A DNA stretch of 64,000 bases from a virus, in the IMG/VR virus record IMGVR_UViG_3300009149_006183, positions 28,304 through 92,303 of that record; one strand, written 5' to 3'. This document shows, in pieces, positions 26,587 through 37,222 of the stretch. A model generated the notes under the pieces. The model did no database searches and had not been told where the DNA came from. It worked only from the letters and a program-made list of their open reading frames with translations. The position numbers were made by a program, and so were the translations under genes. Each line of letters starts with the position of its first letter. The first letter of the stretch is position 1.

Positions 26587-29500
26587 TATAATCCTATGCC
26601 TTTACTTATTCTTATCGGATCTATACTTCCTATCTTAACTGAATTATAGTTAAATGTCCATAAAATATCGTCTATAAATATCGCGAATTTAATAGCAGGG
26701 ACCTCTAGATCTACTTCCGTGAAAGTCGCTCCGTCGTTAGTTGTGTACGATTTTCCCTCAGAAGAAAAAGCAATAAAATCATCATTATGAGCAAGAACAA
26801 AGTTTATTTTCAGGGCAGAAGATAAACTTATATCATTTAAAATATCGACAAGAGATAATTGAGCATCCCCAGTAGTGAAAGTAGAATTACTATATCTCAA
26901 TCCGCTACTTGTCCCTATAGCAATTAGAGATAAGTATTTAGCGAAATTATTAACAAATACGTTGCCAAAATCTCCACCGGCAGACCAACTTAAAGTATTT
27001 ATACTAAAATATATTTTATTATCGTTTATAATGTAATAAATATAATCAATAATAAACATATCAGATATGGAGGTATAATCACTACTAATTAAACTCCAAT
27101 TTTCTAAATTATTATTTAATTTGTATAGCCCCGCCTCAGATGCTAATAAAATAATATCCCCATTCGCAAGTAAAGCTAAATTCTTATAACCCATATCCTT
27201 CATCGTCAATTGATTCCATGTTATCAAATCTTCTGACCAAAACACCTTATAGTCAGTTAAGATATATATCTTTCCATCATTAACTTGTATACTGATTATA
27301 TTTTCTATATTATTATAAGAAAATAAATCTATTTTATCTATTTCGAGGGTAGATGGGTCTAGAGTCCATAATCCCTGAGAATAAGACCCTAATAAAACTG
27401 TGCTATTAAAATAGCCAACACATGTTATATACTGTATCGTTTCTACTTCGTCGCTAGTTAATTCCTCGATATAATCTACTGTAGAATTAAAAGTATCATA
27501 TTCTGTTAGAAAAACTCTATCAGCCCCGACTAGACGGGATAGAGGGCGAGATCCATCGCTATTATTAATGTCGCCGATATTCTCTTGAACAAAAGAAATA
27601 GAACTAGCCAAATTGGACTGCTGTGTAAGAGCAAGCGATGCTGGAAGTCCAGAGTTTATATTCTCAAAAACAGAGTCTTCTAAATATCCGTGTCCATACT
27701 CGCCAAATGATATTAGGCTTGAGGAGATTGTGACGGTAGGGTTGTCATATTTACCTAACGAAGAATTAAAAACGAAAAGGCCATTACTGCCATCTATCAT
27801 TTCAAAATTTATATTTGTCGCCAAAACCTCTGGCAAGCTCGGGACCAAGGTGAATCCCCCATAAAACTCTGAAGACTGGTTTTCTAAAACGCGTAAGAAA
27901 CCGAAAATATAATAATTAGAACTATTTATTGTTATAGGACTATAAAACTTTACAGGAGCTATAAATTGTTTACATATTTGATCATAGTTATTCCAAATAT
28001 CTCGGACAACCTTGTCTTTTAAAGGCGTATCTTCTAAACTCAAACTAGCAATATTGCTATTAAAATCTTGTATATATTCGTTTGCTCTAGTTACATTCGC
28101 TATATACTCTGTCATTGTCGGAAAACTAACATCTCCCCAGGCCGATGTTACCTCTGATAGCATTATAGCGTCAATGACAGATGTTAATTCTCCATTAACT
28201 TTAATATTTATTGAGGCATCGTACTTTTCGTTTATCCATCCGCCATTCAGAGATTTAAATATTTTATATTGATTAGCAACACTGACAGTAGAAACATCGG
28301 AGACTCTATCGATAAAATAAACCGTATTATTGGGTAAGTCTAAAAAGACATTTATTGACATCTTTTGATTATTAACAAAAATAGTAGGAGCGAAAAACCC
28401 TTCCGATCCAGTTTCGTCATAGATGGCCCTATTAGAATTCTCGCTAGAGGCCATAAATAATTTACCATCAGTTCCAGAGAATATAGCATTGTTGATTATA
28501 TTTAAAGATGTAATATCATAATTTGATCCGTTTCCGTTAATCCCGACTAGTTTATTACTGAATGTTAAGATATCGTCAGTATATATATCTTCATCTGGTG
28601 TAGAGAAGAGTACACCAGCATTAGATAGTATAACAAGACGATCTACTCCATCATAGTTAAAAATTGCTATTTTATTGACGTAATCTGCATTTATATATGC
28701 AGATAGTTCGAACTCAACGCTAGATGTTTGAGTTCTATATATCCCACAATTGGAAACGGCAAAGATATAAGACGATTCTTCTATAAAATCATAAATTGGG
28801 CATTGAGCCAAAGTACTATCGATACTGGTCCAGCTTATGGCGTCTATAGAGGAGAATAATCCCAAATCTGTTGATAATATAAATTCGCTGGATGCAGAAT
28901 TAAAATATATTCCGTAGCAATTAGAAACGGCAGGAGAAACATAACTAATATTACTAGCAGATATAGTATCTATATCTAAACGATATATGCCACTATCGGT
29001 GGTCAAATATATGTTTATTCCATCATCACATGCCCCCCGAACGGCGTTGGTATTCTCAAGCCCAGAAATTTTAGCCCACGATTGCCCATCAGTGGAATAA
29101 TAAGCAGCATTATTACCTAGAGCTAAATAGCTAGACAGAGAGTTAGATTTGAATAATTTATGGACGACCCCATCTGGTGAATATATTAACGTCCAACTCG
29201 AACCGGTATCAGAACTTATAAATATACCTTTGCTGGTAGCTGCCAATAATTCGCTAGAATACGCCGTTGTATTAGTAATATCATAAAAAGTTAAACAGTT
29301 TCCAAAATTCTCGCCTGTCGTTTGAAAAGATGAGAAATTATATCCATCTTGCGTTATAAGAGGTATCTGCAATGGAATTAAAGACTCGTCTTTTCTATTG
29401 TCATGGGCTATGACTGGTAGCTGCTGTCTCAGGAGCTTGCCAGAATCGACCAGGGCAGCATATAATTCGTTTTGTAGCCGGTTCTCCTTAAAAACGCCAG

Positions 29501-32117
29501 ATGTCTCCTGTAGGCCGATACACTCTAGAGTTACATCTTGGCTATTAGTCTCAGACTCAAAAACTATTTTTTTATTAGTCGGGCTTACTTCATAGAAGAT
29601 GTTCGTGGCTACACTATCAACATAGGCCACAAACGATGTTCCTGAGAAGTCTTGAGTAGTCGTATAGGTTTTATTATCAGATGTTGTCCAATCAGATAAT
29701 ATAACATTTTCTATTAAATCTACTCTTTTATCAGAATAAGTATTTAATAGATGATGTTGTTTAGATAGAGCCTCCGACATAAAAGATTGTACTACGTCTG
29801 CTACATCTTTTATGTTTGTTGACAAATCCGTTATATCTAAAACCCCATCCTCGCAGGAAATTTTAGCTAATAAAATAGAATTATCCGGAGTCTCTGTAGA
29901 AGTACTTATTGTTATCTCTGCTTCATTTTTATATTTTCTAACCATATAAAAATATGTATATCCGTCAACGAGTAGGGAATCGGTATCTAAATACTCGAAT
30001 ACACCATAGCCAACACTTCCTATTTTTTCCCATGAATATTTATTATTGATAGATCTGTATATTTCCCACCCATCAAATGTATCAAGAGCGGCATCCCACG
30101 ATATTAATGTATTAAAATCTCCTATCTGATCTACTGTTAAAGCTGAAACCTCATCAAACCCATTGTCGTGTGGGGTTGCCATAATAAGTTCATAAGTTAT
30201 AAACCCATCATCGACGGGATTTAGAGACTCATTCTCATATATATCAACTGTAGTTATAAAATATATATATTTTATATCATTTATTACTGTATGATCAACA
30301 TACGAACTATTAGATTTGTCAATAGTATCTATTAAAGAAAAATCGCTAGAGCTATATGCGGAAGAGTTTTTATATATTGCTCTCCAAACTTTAAAATATT
30401 TAGAAGTATTTGGGATAGCGTCTTGCCATCCCAGAAAGACCTCTCTATCGCCATTCAGAGCAAACTGTAATTTTGGAATATCTGGTTTAATGGTAGGCTC
30501 CACACCAGTCGAGTATGTCTCATTTATTTCTTGGCTATATTGATTAGATACAGAGTCATAACATTTTATATATAACTTATATTCAGAATAGAAATCCAAA
30601 GGATTATCTATGATATAGGGCGTATCTGTTCCTATATTTTCATCTGTTGTTATATTCGCAACAATTAAAGTACTTAAATCTGTTTTTGTTACTGTAATTA
30701 TATTATACGAAAAGGCATTTATACTATTTTTCCAGGTAAATAACAAATCTTTATCATTTTTAAGTGTAATATTTATATTAGATGGTGATGCAGGAGAAAT
30801 ATAACGACTTGTTGTTATATCTTTTATTATGCCTGCATTTATATTTCCAAACTCATCAACAGCCTTAACCTGTATTATATAATATTTATCCGGCAAAATT
30901 TTTCTATACGCCCCATTAGATATGTAATTTTCTATATCTACAGAAAAAGAGCTAGAGGTCATATTATTAAAAACTTCTATCGGATCTGAGACGAAATTAG
31001 AGTTTTCTACGACATACACCATAAATTTAGTCGCCACAGGGAAATACGCAGAAATATTCCAAGACCACGACACTCTAAGATTAATGCCAGTAGGATTGTC
31101 AGAGCTTTGAGAATCTATAATTCCCAGATTATAAATCTCATTTGGCCCAGGATTAAGGATAAGGGAGGTAGTGATATACGATCCAGACGAAGCCACACCA
31201 TTATCGCTTATAGTGTATAGGTATACTTTATATATCCTGCCGACAATCAGTTCGCTTATTATTATATTATTATCCGCTGTTGTAAGACTATCAACAAAAT
31301 TTTCTGAAGACTGTTCCTCATCAAGATAATATATATTTATAAGATAATGGCTAATATTATTATTTTTAGGAGCAGTCCATGCTAGTTGGATAAAACTATC
31401 TCCTACAAATTTTATGATATTCTCTGGGTTTTCAGGAGCAGTCAAGTTTAATAATGTCGTGGAGGTTATAACCGCCGATGGAACGCTATTATTCCCACTA
31501 AGATCGTAAGCGATTACCCTATAATAATATATAGTGTTTTCTTCCAAATCTTCGTCTGTATGGCTGTGGCCTGTTGTCGTGTCTAAATCGCTATATATAA
31601 TTCCATCCGAGCTTCTTTGTATAATATATCCATCCATATCTTCTTCAGTATTAGTATTCCAAGACAAACTTATAGAATTATAGGTAGTGTCTGTTACTGC
31701 TAATCCAGTTGTAGCATCAGGAGCAATGGTGTCGCTTGCTGTTATACTTCCCAGAGAAAAACCGCTAAAAGGATAAGTGAAATCATCTTTTCTTGTCATA
31801 TAAATATACGAAGGAAACTCTGATATTGTTGAAAGATCTATTGTCCCAAAAGTTCTAGTGTATTTTCTGTTTATAAGGCCAGATCCCTCAATGGCTCGAA
31901 TGCCGGTTCCACTGCATGAGGCAACCGGATAGATAGATGGAGATCCAGATCCTTGATCGATAATAGTCCACCCATCGATAACCCCATCACCAATTAGATC
32001 GGATATAAATGCTAATTGGGTATCTATTATTCTAAAACGTCGCTGGTCGGCAAACGCAGAATAAGGCTCTCCATAAATGAATGCGGTTAAACCATAGTTT
32101 TTAGTTATTACTGACAT
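26586..32117 (-). CDS. Large tail/baseplate protein with FN3 domains and BNR-like beta propellers
   Basis: The protein has 1,843 residues. An N-terminal module contains GVIDGWTIID. A series of fibronectin type III domains then runs from about residue 131 (TAPDATTGLAV ... ISLSWNTNTEEDMDGYIIQRS) to roughly 740. A middle and C-terminal region has repeated sialidase/BNR-like or sortilin-like propeller blades (GIFISSDTGSSWTLI, YYSTDGQSWAKIS, FWSEDLITWNQLT). FN3 and propeller domains in phage tails usually mediate weak carbohydrate binding and fibre assembly. Its N-terminal GVxxGW module resembles one in the next upstream protein. The domain count is approximate. Confidence 0.82.
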   Translation of the reverse strand: MSVITKNYGLTAFIYGEPYSAFADQRRFRIIDTQLAFISDLIGDGVIDGWTIIDQGSGSPSIYPVASCSGTGIRAIEGSGLINRKYTRTFGTIDLSTISEFPSYIYMTRKDDFTYPFSGFSLGSITASDTIAPDATTGLAVTDTTYNSISLSWNTNTEEDMDGYIIQRSSDGIIYSDLDTTTGHSHTDEDLEENTIYYYRVIAYDLSGNNSVPSAVITSTTLLNLTAPENPENIIKFVGDSFIQLAWTAPKNNNISHYLINIYYLDEEQSSENFVDSLTTADNNIIISELIVGRIYKVYLYTISDNGVASSGSYITTSLILNPGPNEIYNLGIIDSQSSDNPTGINLRVSWSWNISAYFPVATKFMVYVVENSNFVSDPIEVFNNMTSSSFSVDIENYISNGAYRKILPDKYYIIQVKAVDEFGNINAGIIKDITTSRYISPASPSNINITLKNDKDLLFTWKNSINAFSYNIITVTKTDLSTLIVANITTDENIGTDTPYIIDNPLDFYSEYKLYIKCYDSVSNQYSQEINETYSTGVEPTIKPDIPKLQFALNGDREVFLGWQDAIPNTSKYFKVWRAIYKNSSAYSSSDFSLIDTIDKSNSSYVDHTVINDIKYIYFITTVDIYENESLNPVDDGFITYELIMATPHDNGFDEVSALTVDQIGDFNTLISWDAALDTFDGWEIYRSINNKYSWEKIGSVGYGVFEYLDTDSLLVDGYTYFYMVRKYKNEAEITISTSTETPDNSILLAKISCEDGVLDITDLSTNIKDVADVVQSFMSEALSKQHHLLNTYSDKRVDLIENVILSDWTTSDNKTYTTTQDFSGTSFVAYVDSVATNIFYEVSPTNKKIVFESETNSQDVTLECIGLQETSGVFKENRLQNELYAALVDSGKLLRQQLPVIAHDNRKDESLIPLQIPLITQDGYNFSSFQTTGENFGNCLTFYDITNTTAYSSELLAATSKGIFISSDTGSSWTLIYSPDGVVHKLFKSNSLSSYLALGNNAAYYSTDGQSWAKISGLENTNAVRGACDDGINIYLTTDSGIYRLDIDTISASNISYVSPAVSNCYGIYFNSASSEFILSTDLGLFSSIDAISWTSIDSTLAQCPIYDFIEESSYIFAVSNCGIYRTQTSSVEFELSAYINADYVNKIAIFNYDGVDRLVILSNAGVLFSTPDEDIYTDDILTFSNKLVGINGNGSNYDITSLNIINNAIFSGTDGKLFMASSENSNRAIYDETGSEGFFAPTIFVNNQKMSINVFLDLPNNTVYFIDRVSDVSTVSVANQYKIFKSLNGGWINEKYDASINIKVNGELTSVIDAIMLSEVTSAWGDVSFPTMTEYIANVTRANEYIQDFNSNIASLSLEDTPLKDKVVRDIWNNYDQICKQFIAPVKFYSPITINSSNYYIFGFLRVLENQSSEFYGGFTLVPSLPEVLATNINFEMIDGSNGLFVFNSSLGKYDNPTVTISSSLISFGEYGHGYLEDSVFENINSGLPASLALTQQSNLASSISFVQENIGDINNSDGSRPLSRLVGADRVFLTEYDTFNSTVDYIEELTSDEVETIQYITCVGYFNSTVLLGSYSQGLWTLDPSTLEIDKIDLFSYNNIENIISIQVNDGKIYILTDYKVFWSEDLITWNQLTMKDMGYKNLALLANGDIILLASEAGLYKLNNNLENWSLISSDYTSISDMFIIDYIYYIINDNKIYFSINTLSWSAGGDFGNVFVNNFAKYLSLIAIGTSSGLRYSNSTFTTGDAQLSLVDILNDISLSSALKINFVLAHNDDFIAFSSEGKSYTTNDGATFTEVDLEVPAIKFAIFIDDILWTFNYNSVKIGSIDPIRISKGIGL

Positions 32118-32128
32118 ATTTTATATCT

Positions 32129-33751
32129 TTATAAGTTGATGCGGACTTTACTGTTATTTACAAGACTAAATATTAGACCGAAATTTGATACTTGCGGCAA
32201 ACTACTGTAAGGGTCAGGGTTGCTTGTTCCCTGGGACGTAAAAAATGTATATCCAGAAGCTTCTGAACCCCAAGAACTGCCATCCCAGGCGTCTAAAATA
32301 AGATAATATACTTGATCAGGAACAAATAGGCTTAGGTCTGGGTAGTAAGATACTGTCTCAGATTCGTCAGCGGTAAATAAATACCCCTCTGGCGGAATAG
32401 AGATATCTGTGCCTAAAATCCATCCCTCTTGATTAGTTCGGCTATCTGCCTCATAAAACTTATTTACGAAACCCGCGTCAGTATACCACCTAGCCCTGAA
32501 ATGAAAATTAAGAGAACTCAAAGAATCATTAACAAAGATAAATTCTATAACATCTTCAAAATTAGTATCACTAGCTCCGATAGGCGAACTATATATAAAT
32601 TTGATTCCAACGCGCAAATCTGTTCCAATATAATCTATATCAGAAAGAGTTTCCTCATCTATCACTTGATAATCACTAAAATCTACAGAGCCTGTTGTGT
32701 TTATCCCGAATGTCACGCTTGAACCTTCAGGGACGAATTTATTACTAGTTAATATAGTGTTTTTTATTTCCGAAGTAAGTTCTATATTCTGTGTAAAGAA
32801 ATAGGTTGTTCCTCCACCAGAAGGTAGCCCAACAATCCTGTTGTCGGTGGTGTCGATAAAAGCTGTGCTATTTACGCTATCACTTAGACTATCAGGAGAA
32901 ATGCCTGGCATTATTATAAACTCATTACTAAAAAACTGGTCTATATTATTATAGGTATTTTTGAGGAAAATAGTGCTTTGTAATAGATTTACAGATGTAA
33001 CCTCTCCCATTAAATTCTTATAAACTATATTATTAGAGTCGTTAAAGTCTATGATAGCATCCGCCAAAGAATCTAATTCAGAGTGAGTCATTACTCCTTT
33101 TTCTGATAGGCTACTATGGGCAATAACAGGAGACCTATCTTGATCAAATCGACCAGTAGTTATCTTTAGGGCATCGAATCCCTCTATTCTGGCACTTGAT
33201 AATTCATTTTTTGTCTCCGACAGAAGATCTACTTTTGGAGGTGTTCCCCTATGTTTGTGAGAATCTATTAAATCTGTAGCTATTTGCTCAAAACTTATAT
33301 ATTCTCTAACAGTATTGTCGATAGATACTATACCATTAGTAGATGTTGTTATCTGTGCTATTAGAATAGAAGACGGAGGGCGTGAGGTGTCTAGGACAAA
33401 AACAACAGATCTTGTTACAGCAGTTGCTCCCGTAAGAGTAGCATAAACATTAAAAGTTTGCGAAGCGGTGATATTTTCGATTAAATATGTTATAGTTGTT
33501 TGAGCAGATATGTAATTTATTATCCCCTGCCCAATAGTAATTCCTATAGATATTCCGCCAGCCTCTGTAAAACCATTATCAAAAACCTCCCAGCCCGCGA
33601 CCATTCCGTTTTCAAAGACAGAATATAATCCATATAATTGATTGTCTATCGTTAGAAAACGGTCTATTTCTTTACTAACATTAATAGCATAGTCTAACCT
33701 ATCATGAAAATCAAAGTATGCTAAATTATACCAGGGCGTTTGTCCTGCCAT
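32129..33751 (-). CDS. Baseplate or fibre-attachment protein
   Basis: The 540-residue protein begins with PWYNLAYFDFHDRLDYAINVS and a beta-rich GMVAGWEVFDNG module similar to the GVIDGW module at the start of the neighbouring 1,843-residue protein. A DSHKHRGTPPKVDLLSET segment in the middle has the histidine-rich look seen in some phage tail-fibre attachment regions. The C-terminus is an FN3-like or immunoglobulin-like domain (FHFRARWYTDAGFVNK). It lies among tail-tip genes with a gap of only 11 bases. A structural role is likely; the precise position in the tail is unknown. Confidence 0.68.
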   Translation of the reverse strand: MAGQTPWYNLAYFDFHDRLDYAINVSKEIDRFLTIDNQLYGLYSVFENGMVAGWEVFDNGFTEAGGISIGITIGQGIINYISAQTTITYLIENITASQTFNVYATLTGATAVTRSVVFVLDTSRPPSSILIAQITTSTNGIVSIDNTVREYISFEQIATDLIDSHKHRGTPPKVDLLSETKNELSSARIEGFDALKITTGRFDQDRSPVIAHSSLSEKGVMTHSELDSLADAIIDFNDSNNIVYKNLMGEVTSVNLLQSTIFLKNTYNNIDQFFSNEFIIMPGISPDSLSDSVNSTAFIDTTDNRIVGLPSGGGTTYFFTQNIELTSEIKNTILTSNKFVPEGSSVTFGINTTGSVDFSDYQVIDEETLSDIDYIGTDLRVGIKFIYSSPIGASDTNFEDVIEFIFVNDSLSSLNFHFRARWYTDAGFVNKFYEADSRTNQEGWILGTDISIPPEGYLFTADESETVSYYPDLSLFVPDQVYYLILDAWDGSSWGSEASGYTFFTSQGTSNPDPYSSLPQVSNFGLIFSLVNNSKVRINL

Positions 33752-33767
33752 TGTAAGTCCTCTCTAT

Positions 33768-33983
33768 TTACCCACTAACTATTGGAGAATTATAACTGCC
33801 AATAGTATAATCGGAATCTTCACGATTAGAATACCTTAAAAATTGCTGTGCTCCTAATGCCCTATAACCATTAATCGTTGTATTTTGGACATTGGCTATT
33901 TCATTATTTTTAGCCATATTGGCTGAGATCCTTCTTTCGACATAATCTCTCAATCTCTCTACAAAAACATCAAAATCTTCCAT
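33768..33983 (-). CDS. Small hypothetical tail-region protein
   Basis: This 71-residue protein starts with a charged helix (FDVFVERLRDYVERRIS) followed by a Gly/Tyr-rich tail. No family is recognised. It sits between the tail hub-like protein and the baseplate protein, so it may be a small tail or chaperone component. Confidence 0.5.
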   Translation of the reverse strand: MEDFDVFVERLRDYVERRISANMAKNNEIANVQNTTINGYRALGAQQFLRYSNREDSDYTIGSYNSPIVSG

Positions 33984-34060
33984 AGTTATTTTCCTTAATT
34001 ATTAATATTGGTCTATTCTTCGCCAAAATCCTCTTCCGATCCATACCATTCGCCCTCAAC

Positions 34061-37000
34061 CTATTGCCACCATAAATTCTTTTTCGGATCGAAGTTGTTT
34101 GAAACACTAGTTACGATGAGTTTCTGACCATTAACAGATACTACATCAAAACATCTCATTGGCAACCCATAACTTGAAAACTTATATACTGTTGGGGCGT
34201 TAAAAAATTTACTTTTATAGTGTGTCGCTAGCTTCTCTAGAGTATTTAATGATCCAAATATACCATCTTGTTGCATAAACATTTTTTTATAGCCCAAGAA
34301 ACCAGGTGAATTTTTGTCATATAGTGACGGCCAATTAACATCGTCTAAGATGAATAGCTCCCTATCTGGTGTCGCTGTCATTAAGTGTATAATATTAAAG
34401 ATATCAACAACAGATCTTTCTCTCGTTATTGCATCGAATACCATCTGTCCCTCACCGGTATTGAGCGTTGTATACTCCCATAGTGGCTCGACTTCTGACT
34501 CGTCTGCCGAGCCATATAAGAATTTATCATATGGCAAGTTTTCGAAATGGAACATTCCATATGAATCAAAAAACATTGTTTTTCCGGCTTTTTTACATAT
34601 AGATTCAAGAGCCGACCAATAAGTAGTCCCATCTTGAAATTTAAAAAATGGATTCGTCAATCTGGCATATGAACTAGGAAGGACATATGCACTTGAAAAG
34701 CTTCCTCGACCATCGAGAGTTGTAGACTGAAAAAGTGGTCCATCATTAGCCGATTGTAAAGCACTAAGATATGCAGGGCCGTAGTCATTATCCTTTACTT
34801 TATCTTTAAAACCGAGCATCTTCAGTAATGTATAAGCCGCATTAATATCTCTCATACCATCAAAAAATGGAGAGTTGAAGATATACGATTCTTTTAATAT
34901 CTGGCTATAATCAACTACTTGGCATGTTAGCGTTCTTTCTCCCGCTTTTTCTTCTAAAACTCCCCCATAGCATATTCCAGTAAATAATTTATAGCCCTTA
35001 TTTATCTCTAATTGAGAGTAGTTGCATGTCACATAACCGCCCCAAATTTCGACATAAAAAGCTCTATTTCTTAAACTTTCTAATTGATCTACTATAGTGT
35101 TCTGAGTAGCCATACTTTTATTCATCAAAAATGTTAAAGTCGCAGCATGCGTCATAGAATGAAAATCTGATGAGCTGTAATTTTCGGTATATTTTAGTAC
35201 TAAATCAGTAACGTCTATTGGATCGCTAATTCCCCAGGCTTCTGCCTCAGGGTCAGGTTCTGCGACTAATCTTATTTGCGAGATAACTGGCGTCTTGCAA
35301 TTAGCCAATATCACTTGGCTCTGAGTTCCTTGATTCGCCGTATTATATGCATCGCTTAAAACGTCCTGTACAGCGTCTGGATTTGTAAATATATTATCAA
35401 AACCATTATCCTGCCCTATATAGTGAGACCCAGCCTGCAAAGACGCTCTCAAATCGAAGCTAAACATCTCGTTATTTTGGCGGTTTATTACAGAAAAAGC
35501 GTCAAGATCTATAACACAGTTTTGAGCAACCTTGTCAAGTCCAGGCTCGAAATTTATATATCCACTAGCAGTTTCTTTTAAATACTGTTTAGTAGTCGAG
35601 AAAAATGTTGTAGATAACTTTGTTTTTTCAGCAACGACTGTAGTGTCTGAGACTGTAAAAATAACCCCATTTCCGAAGTGAGTGTCTGAAGAATAAACAG
35701 CTTCCCGTTCCTCATTATCTATTATGCTGCCCTCAGAATCGGCAAGAGTACAATACGCCGTTTTGGTCCCCTTAAGAGGCAAAAAGAATTTATCGTTCTT
35801 AGATAAGTTGAGTTGAGCTTTTCCCATATAGGTTAACGGACTAAAACAAAAAGAAGACGAGATATTTCCCCCCCAGATAGACAATTTATGTCTTTTTGGC
35901 TCATTATAATCTATAATCCAAGGATCATCTGTGTTCCCATTGAAAGCTATGACCATCTTACCTAAATGATGACGGACTTGAATTGTCCACTTAGGCATAT
36001 TTATTAAATCTGCTCCTTTTATTCCCTTATATGACCCCAGGTTTTCAGATGACTGCTCAACTCCACCGGTAGCCGCTAAAGAACCAATACTATTAAGCTT
36101 TACAGCGGTTGGATATGCCTTTTGAGTTATGACAATAAAAAGCCCATCACCAGGCCCATTTCTTTGTAATTCTATAATATAATATGCTTGTGTATTAAAA
36201 TTAAAGAATTCCATAGTGTCTTCATCTTTTGTATAAATAACTTGCCCATCAATAACTTGTTCTGTGTATCCCACGATGGCGGCATTCGAAGGTTGACCAG
36301 TATAACTAGGATTTTGTTGTGGCCCTAAAGTCGCCCAATCTCCACCGGATTGTAATAAAGCTACATTGGCGTCTCTAAAAGCACTTGGATCTAAGACGTT
36401 TCCGCCCGTGGGACCAGGGCTGCTATCATATGAATAAACGGCATCCAATCCTACATAGTCAGTATCTATAAAAGGAATAGAATTGACATTGACCATATCC
36501 GTGGCAACTGCTATTTTTCTAAAAGAGATAAAAAAATCTTCGCCCTGATATAATAGAGCCTTTTTTTTGGCCCTCCAGTGTATTCCTTTAGATTCATCTA
36601 CATTGGCAGAAGCCTGAGACAAATAATTTACGTTAGAATCGCTAAGCTCGTCTGTATTCGCTAATCTAGATTTGTTTTGAGATATATTATTAACAGGATC
36701 GTTATGTCTAATATACGTCCAGCACGCTCTTTTATGAACATCTTCTGGGAATGTTTGTAATTTTGCATCTATCGGCCCTTGATTACTGGTATCAAATACA
36801 CTTTTTACAGCTTCAAAAGTTTGATCATATTTATAAGTTGGCTGTTGTTGTGTGGATGTTGGTTGCGGATAAGTAAGCTCTGTTCCTGCAACCTCCATAA
36901 AGTTAGATAAATAGCTATATCTCTCTTTTAAATATATCCCTGGTAGTCCTGGGACGGCGTTAAAATTGCGCCTATCATTTTCAGATAGACTTTTAAGCGT

Positions 37001-37222
37001 CTCATGATTTAGCACAATAGAATTATCGACTGTGAATTTGCGGTACATGGGGCAAAATCCATTAATAAGGCATTTTATAGCTACAGTTCCAGAATAGGCG
37101 TTAATCGCCCCGCCGGGAAAATTATTTTTATCAGAAGGTATGCTGGTAACATCATTTTGTACTTCTATCTGATTACTTTGTTGTGTAGGAATACTTGGTC
37201 CTGGAATAGTTCCCTCGGCCAT
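34061..37222 (-). CDS. Large tail-tip/hub-like structural protein
   Basis: The protein has 1,053 residues. A region around VDLVLKYTENYSSSD, then WGGYVTCNYSQLEINKG, KLFTGICYGGVLEEKAGER and LTCQVVDYSQIL resembles the hub or baseplate proteins of tailed phages, which place strained beta domains around the tail tube. The N-terminal part has QPQPTSTQQQ linkers and beta-rich segments. It overlaps the serine-rich upstream gene by one base. The frame ends in an amber TAG after LWWQ, and 15 further plausible codons follow before a second TAG (see findings). No lytic enzyme motif is visible. Confidence 0.7.
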   Translation of the reverse strand: MAEGTIPGPSIPTQQSNQIEVQNDVTSIPSDKNNFPGGAINAYSGTVAIKCLINGFCPMYRKFTVDNSIVLNHETLKSLSENDRRNFNAVPGLPGIYLKERYSYLSNFMEVAGTELTYPQPTSTQQQPTYKYDQTFEAVKSVFDTSNQGPIDAKLQTFPEDVHKRACWTYIRHNDPVNNISQNKSRLANTDELSDSNVNYLSQASANVDESKGIHWRAKKKALLYQGEDFFISFRKIAVATDMVNVNSIPFIDTDYVGLDAVYSYDSSPGPTGGNVLDPSAFRDANVALLQSGGDWATLGPQQNPSYTGQPSNAAIVGYTEQVIDGQVIYTKDEDTMEFFNFNTQAYYIIELQRNGPGDGLFIVITQKAYPTAVKLNSIGSLAATGGVEQSSENLGSYKGIKGADLINMPKWTIQVRHHLGKMVIAFNGNTDDPWIIDYNEPKRHKLSIWGGNISSSFCFSPLTYMGKAQLNLSKNDKFFLPLKGTKTAYCTLADSEGSIIDNEEREAVYSSDTHFGNGVIFTVSDTTVVAEKTKLSTTFFSTTKQYLKETASGYINFEPGLDKVAQNCVIDLDAFSVINRQNNEMFSFDLRASLQAGSHYIGQDNGFDNIFTNPDAVQDVLSDAYNTANQGTQSQVILANCKTPVISQIRLVAEPDPEAEAWGISDPIDVTDLVLKYTENYSSSDFHSMTHAATLTFLMNKSMATQNTIVDQLESLRNRAFYVEIWGGYVTCNYSQLEINKGYKLFTGICYGGVLEEKAGERTLTCQVVDYSQILKESYIFNSPFFDGMRDINAAYTLLKMLGFKDKVKDNDYGPAYLSALQSANDGPLFQSTTLDGRGSFSSAYVLPSSYARLTNPFFKFQDGTTYWSALESICKKAGKTMFFDSYGMFHFENLPYDKFLYGSADESEVEPLWEYTTLNTGEGQMVFDAITRERSVVDIFNIIHLMTATPDRELFILDDVNWPSLYDKNSPGFLGYKKMFMQQDGIFGSLNTLEKLATHYKSKFFNAPTVYKFSSYGLPMRCFDVVSVNGQKLIVTSVSNNFDPKKNLWWQ

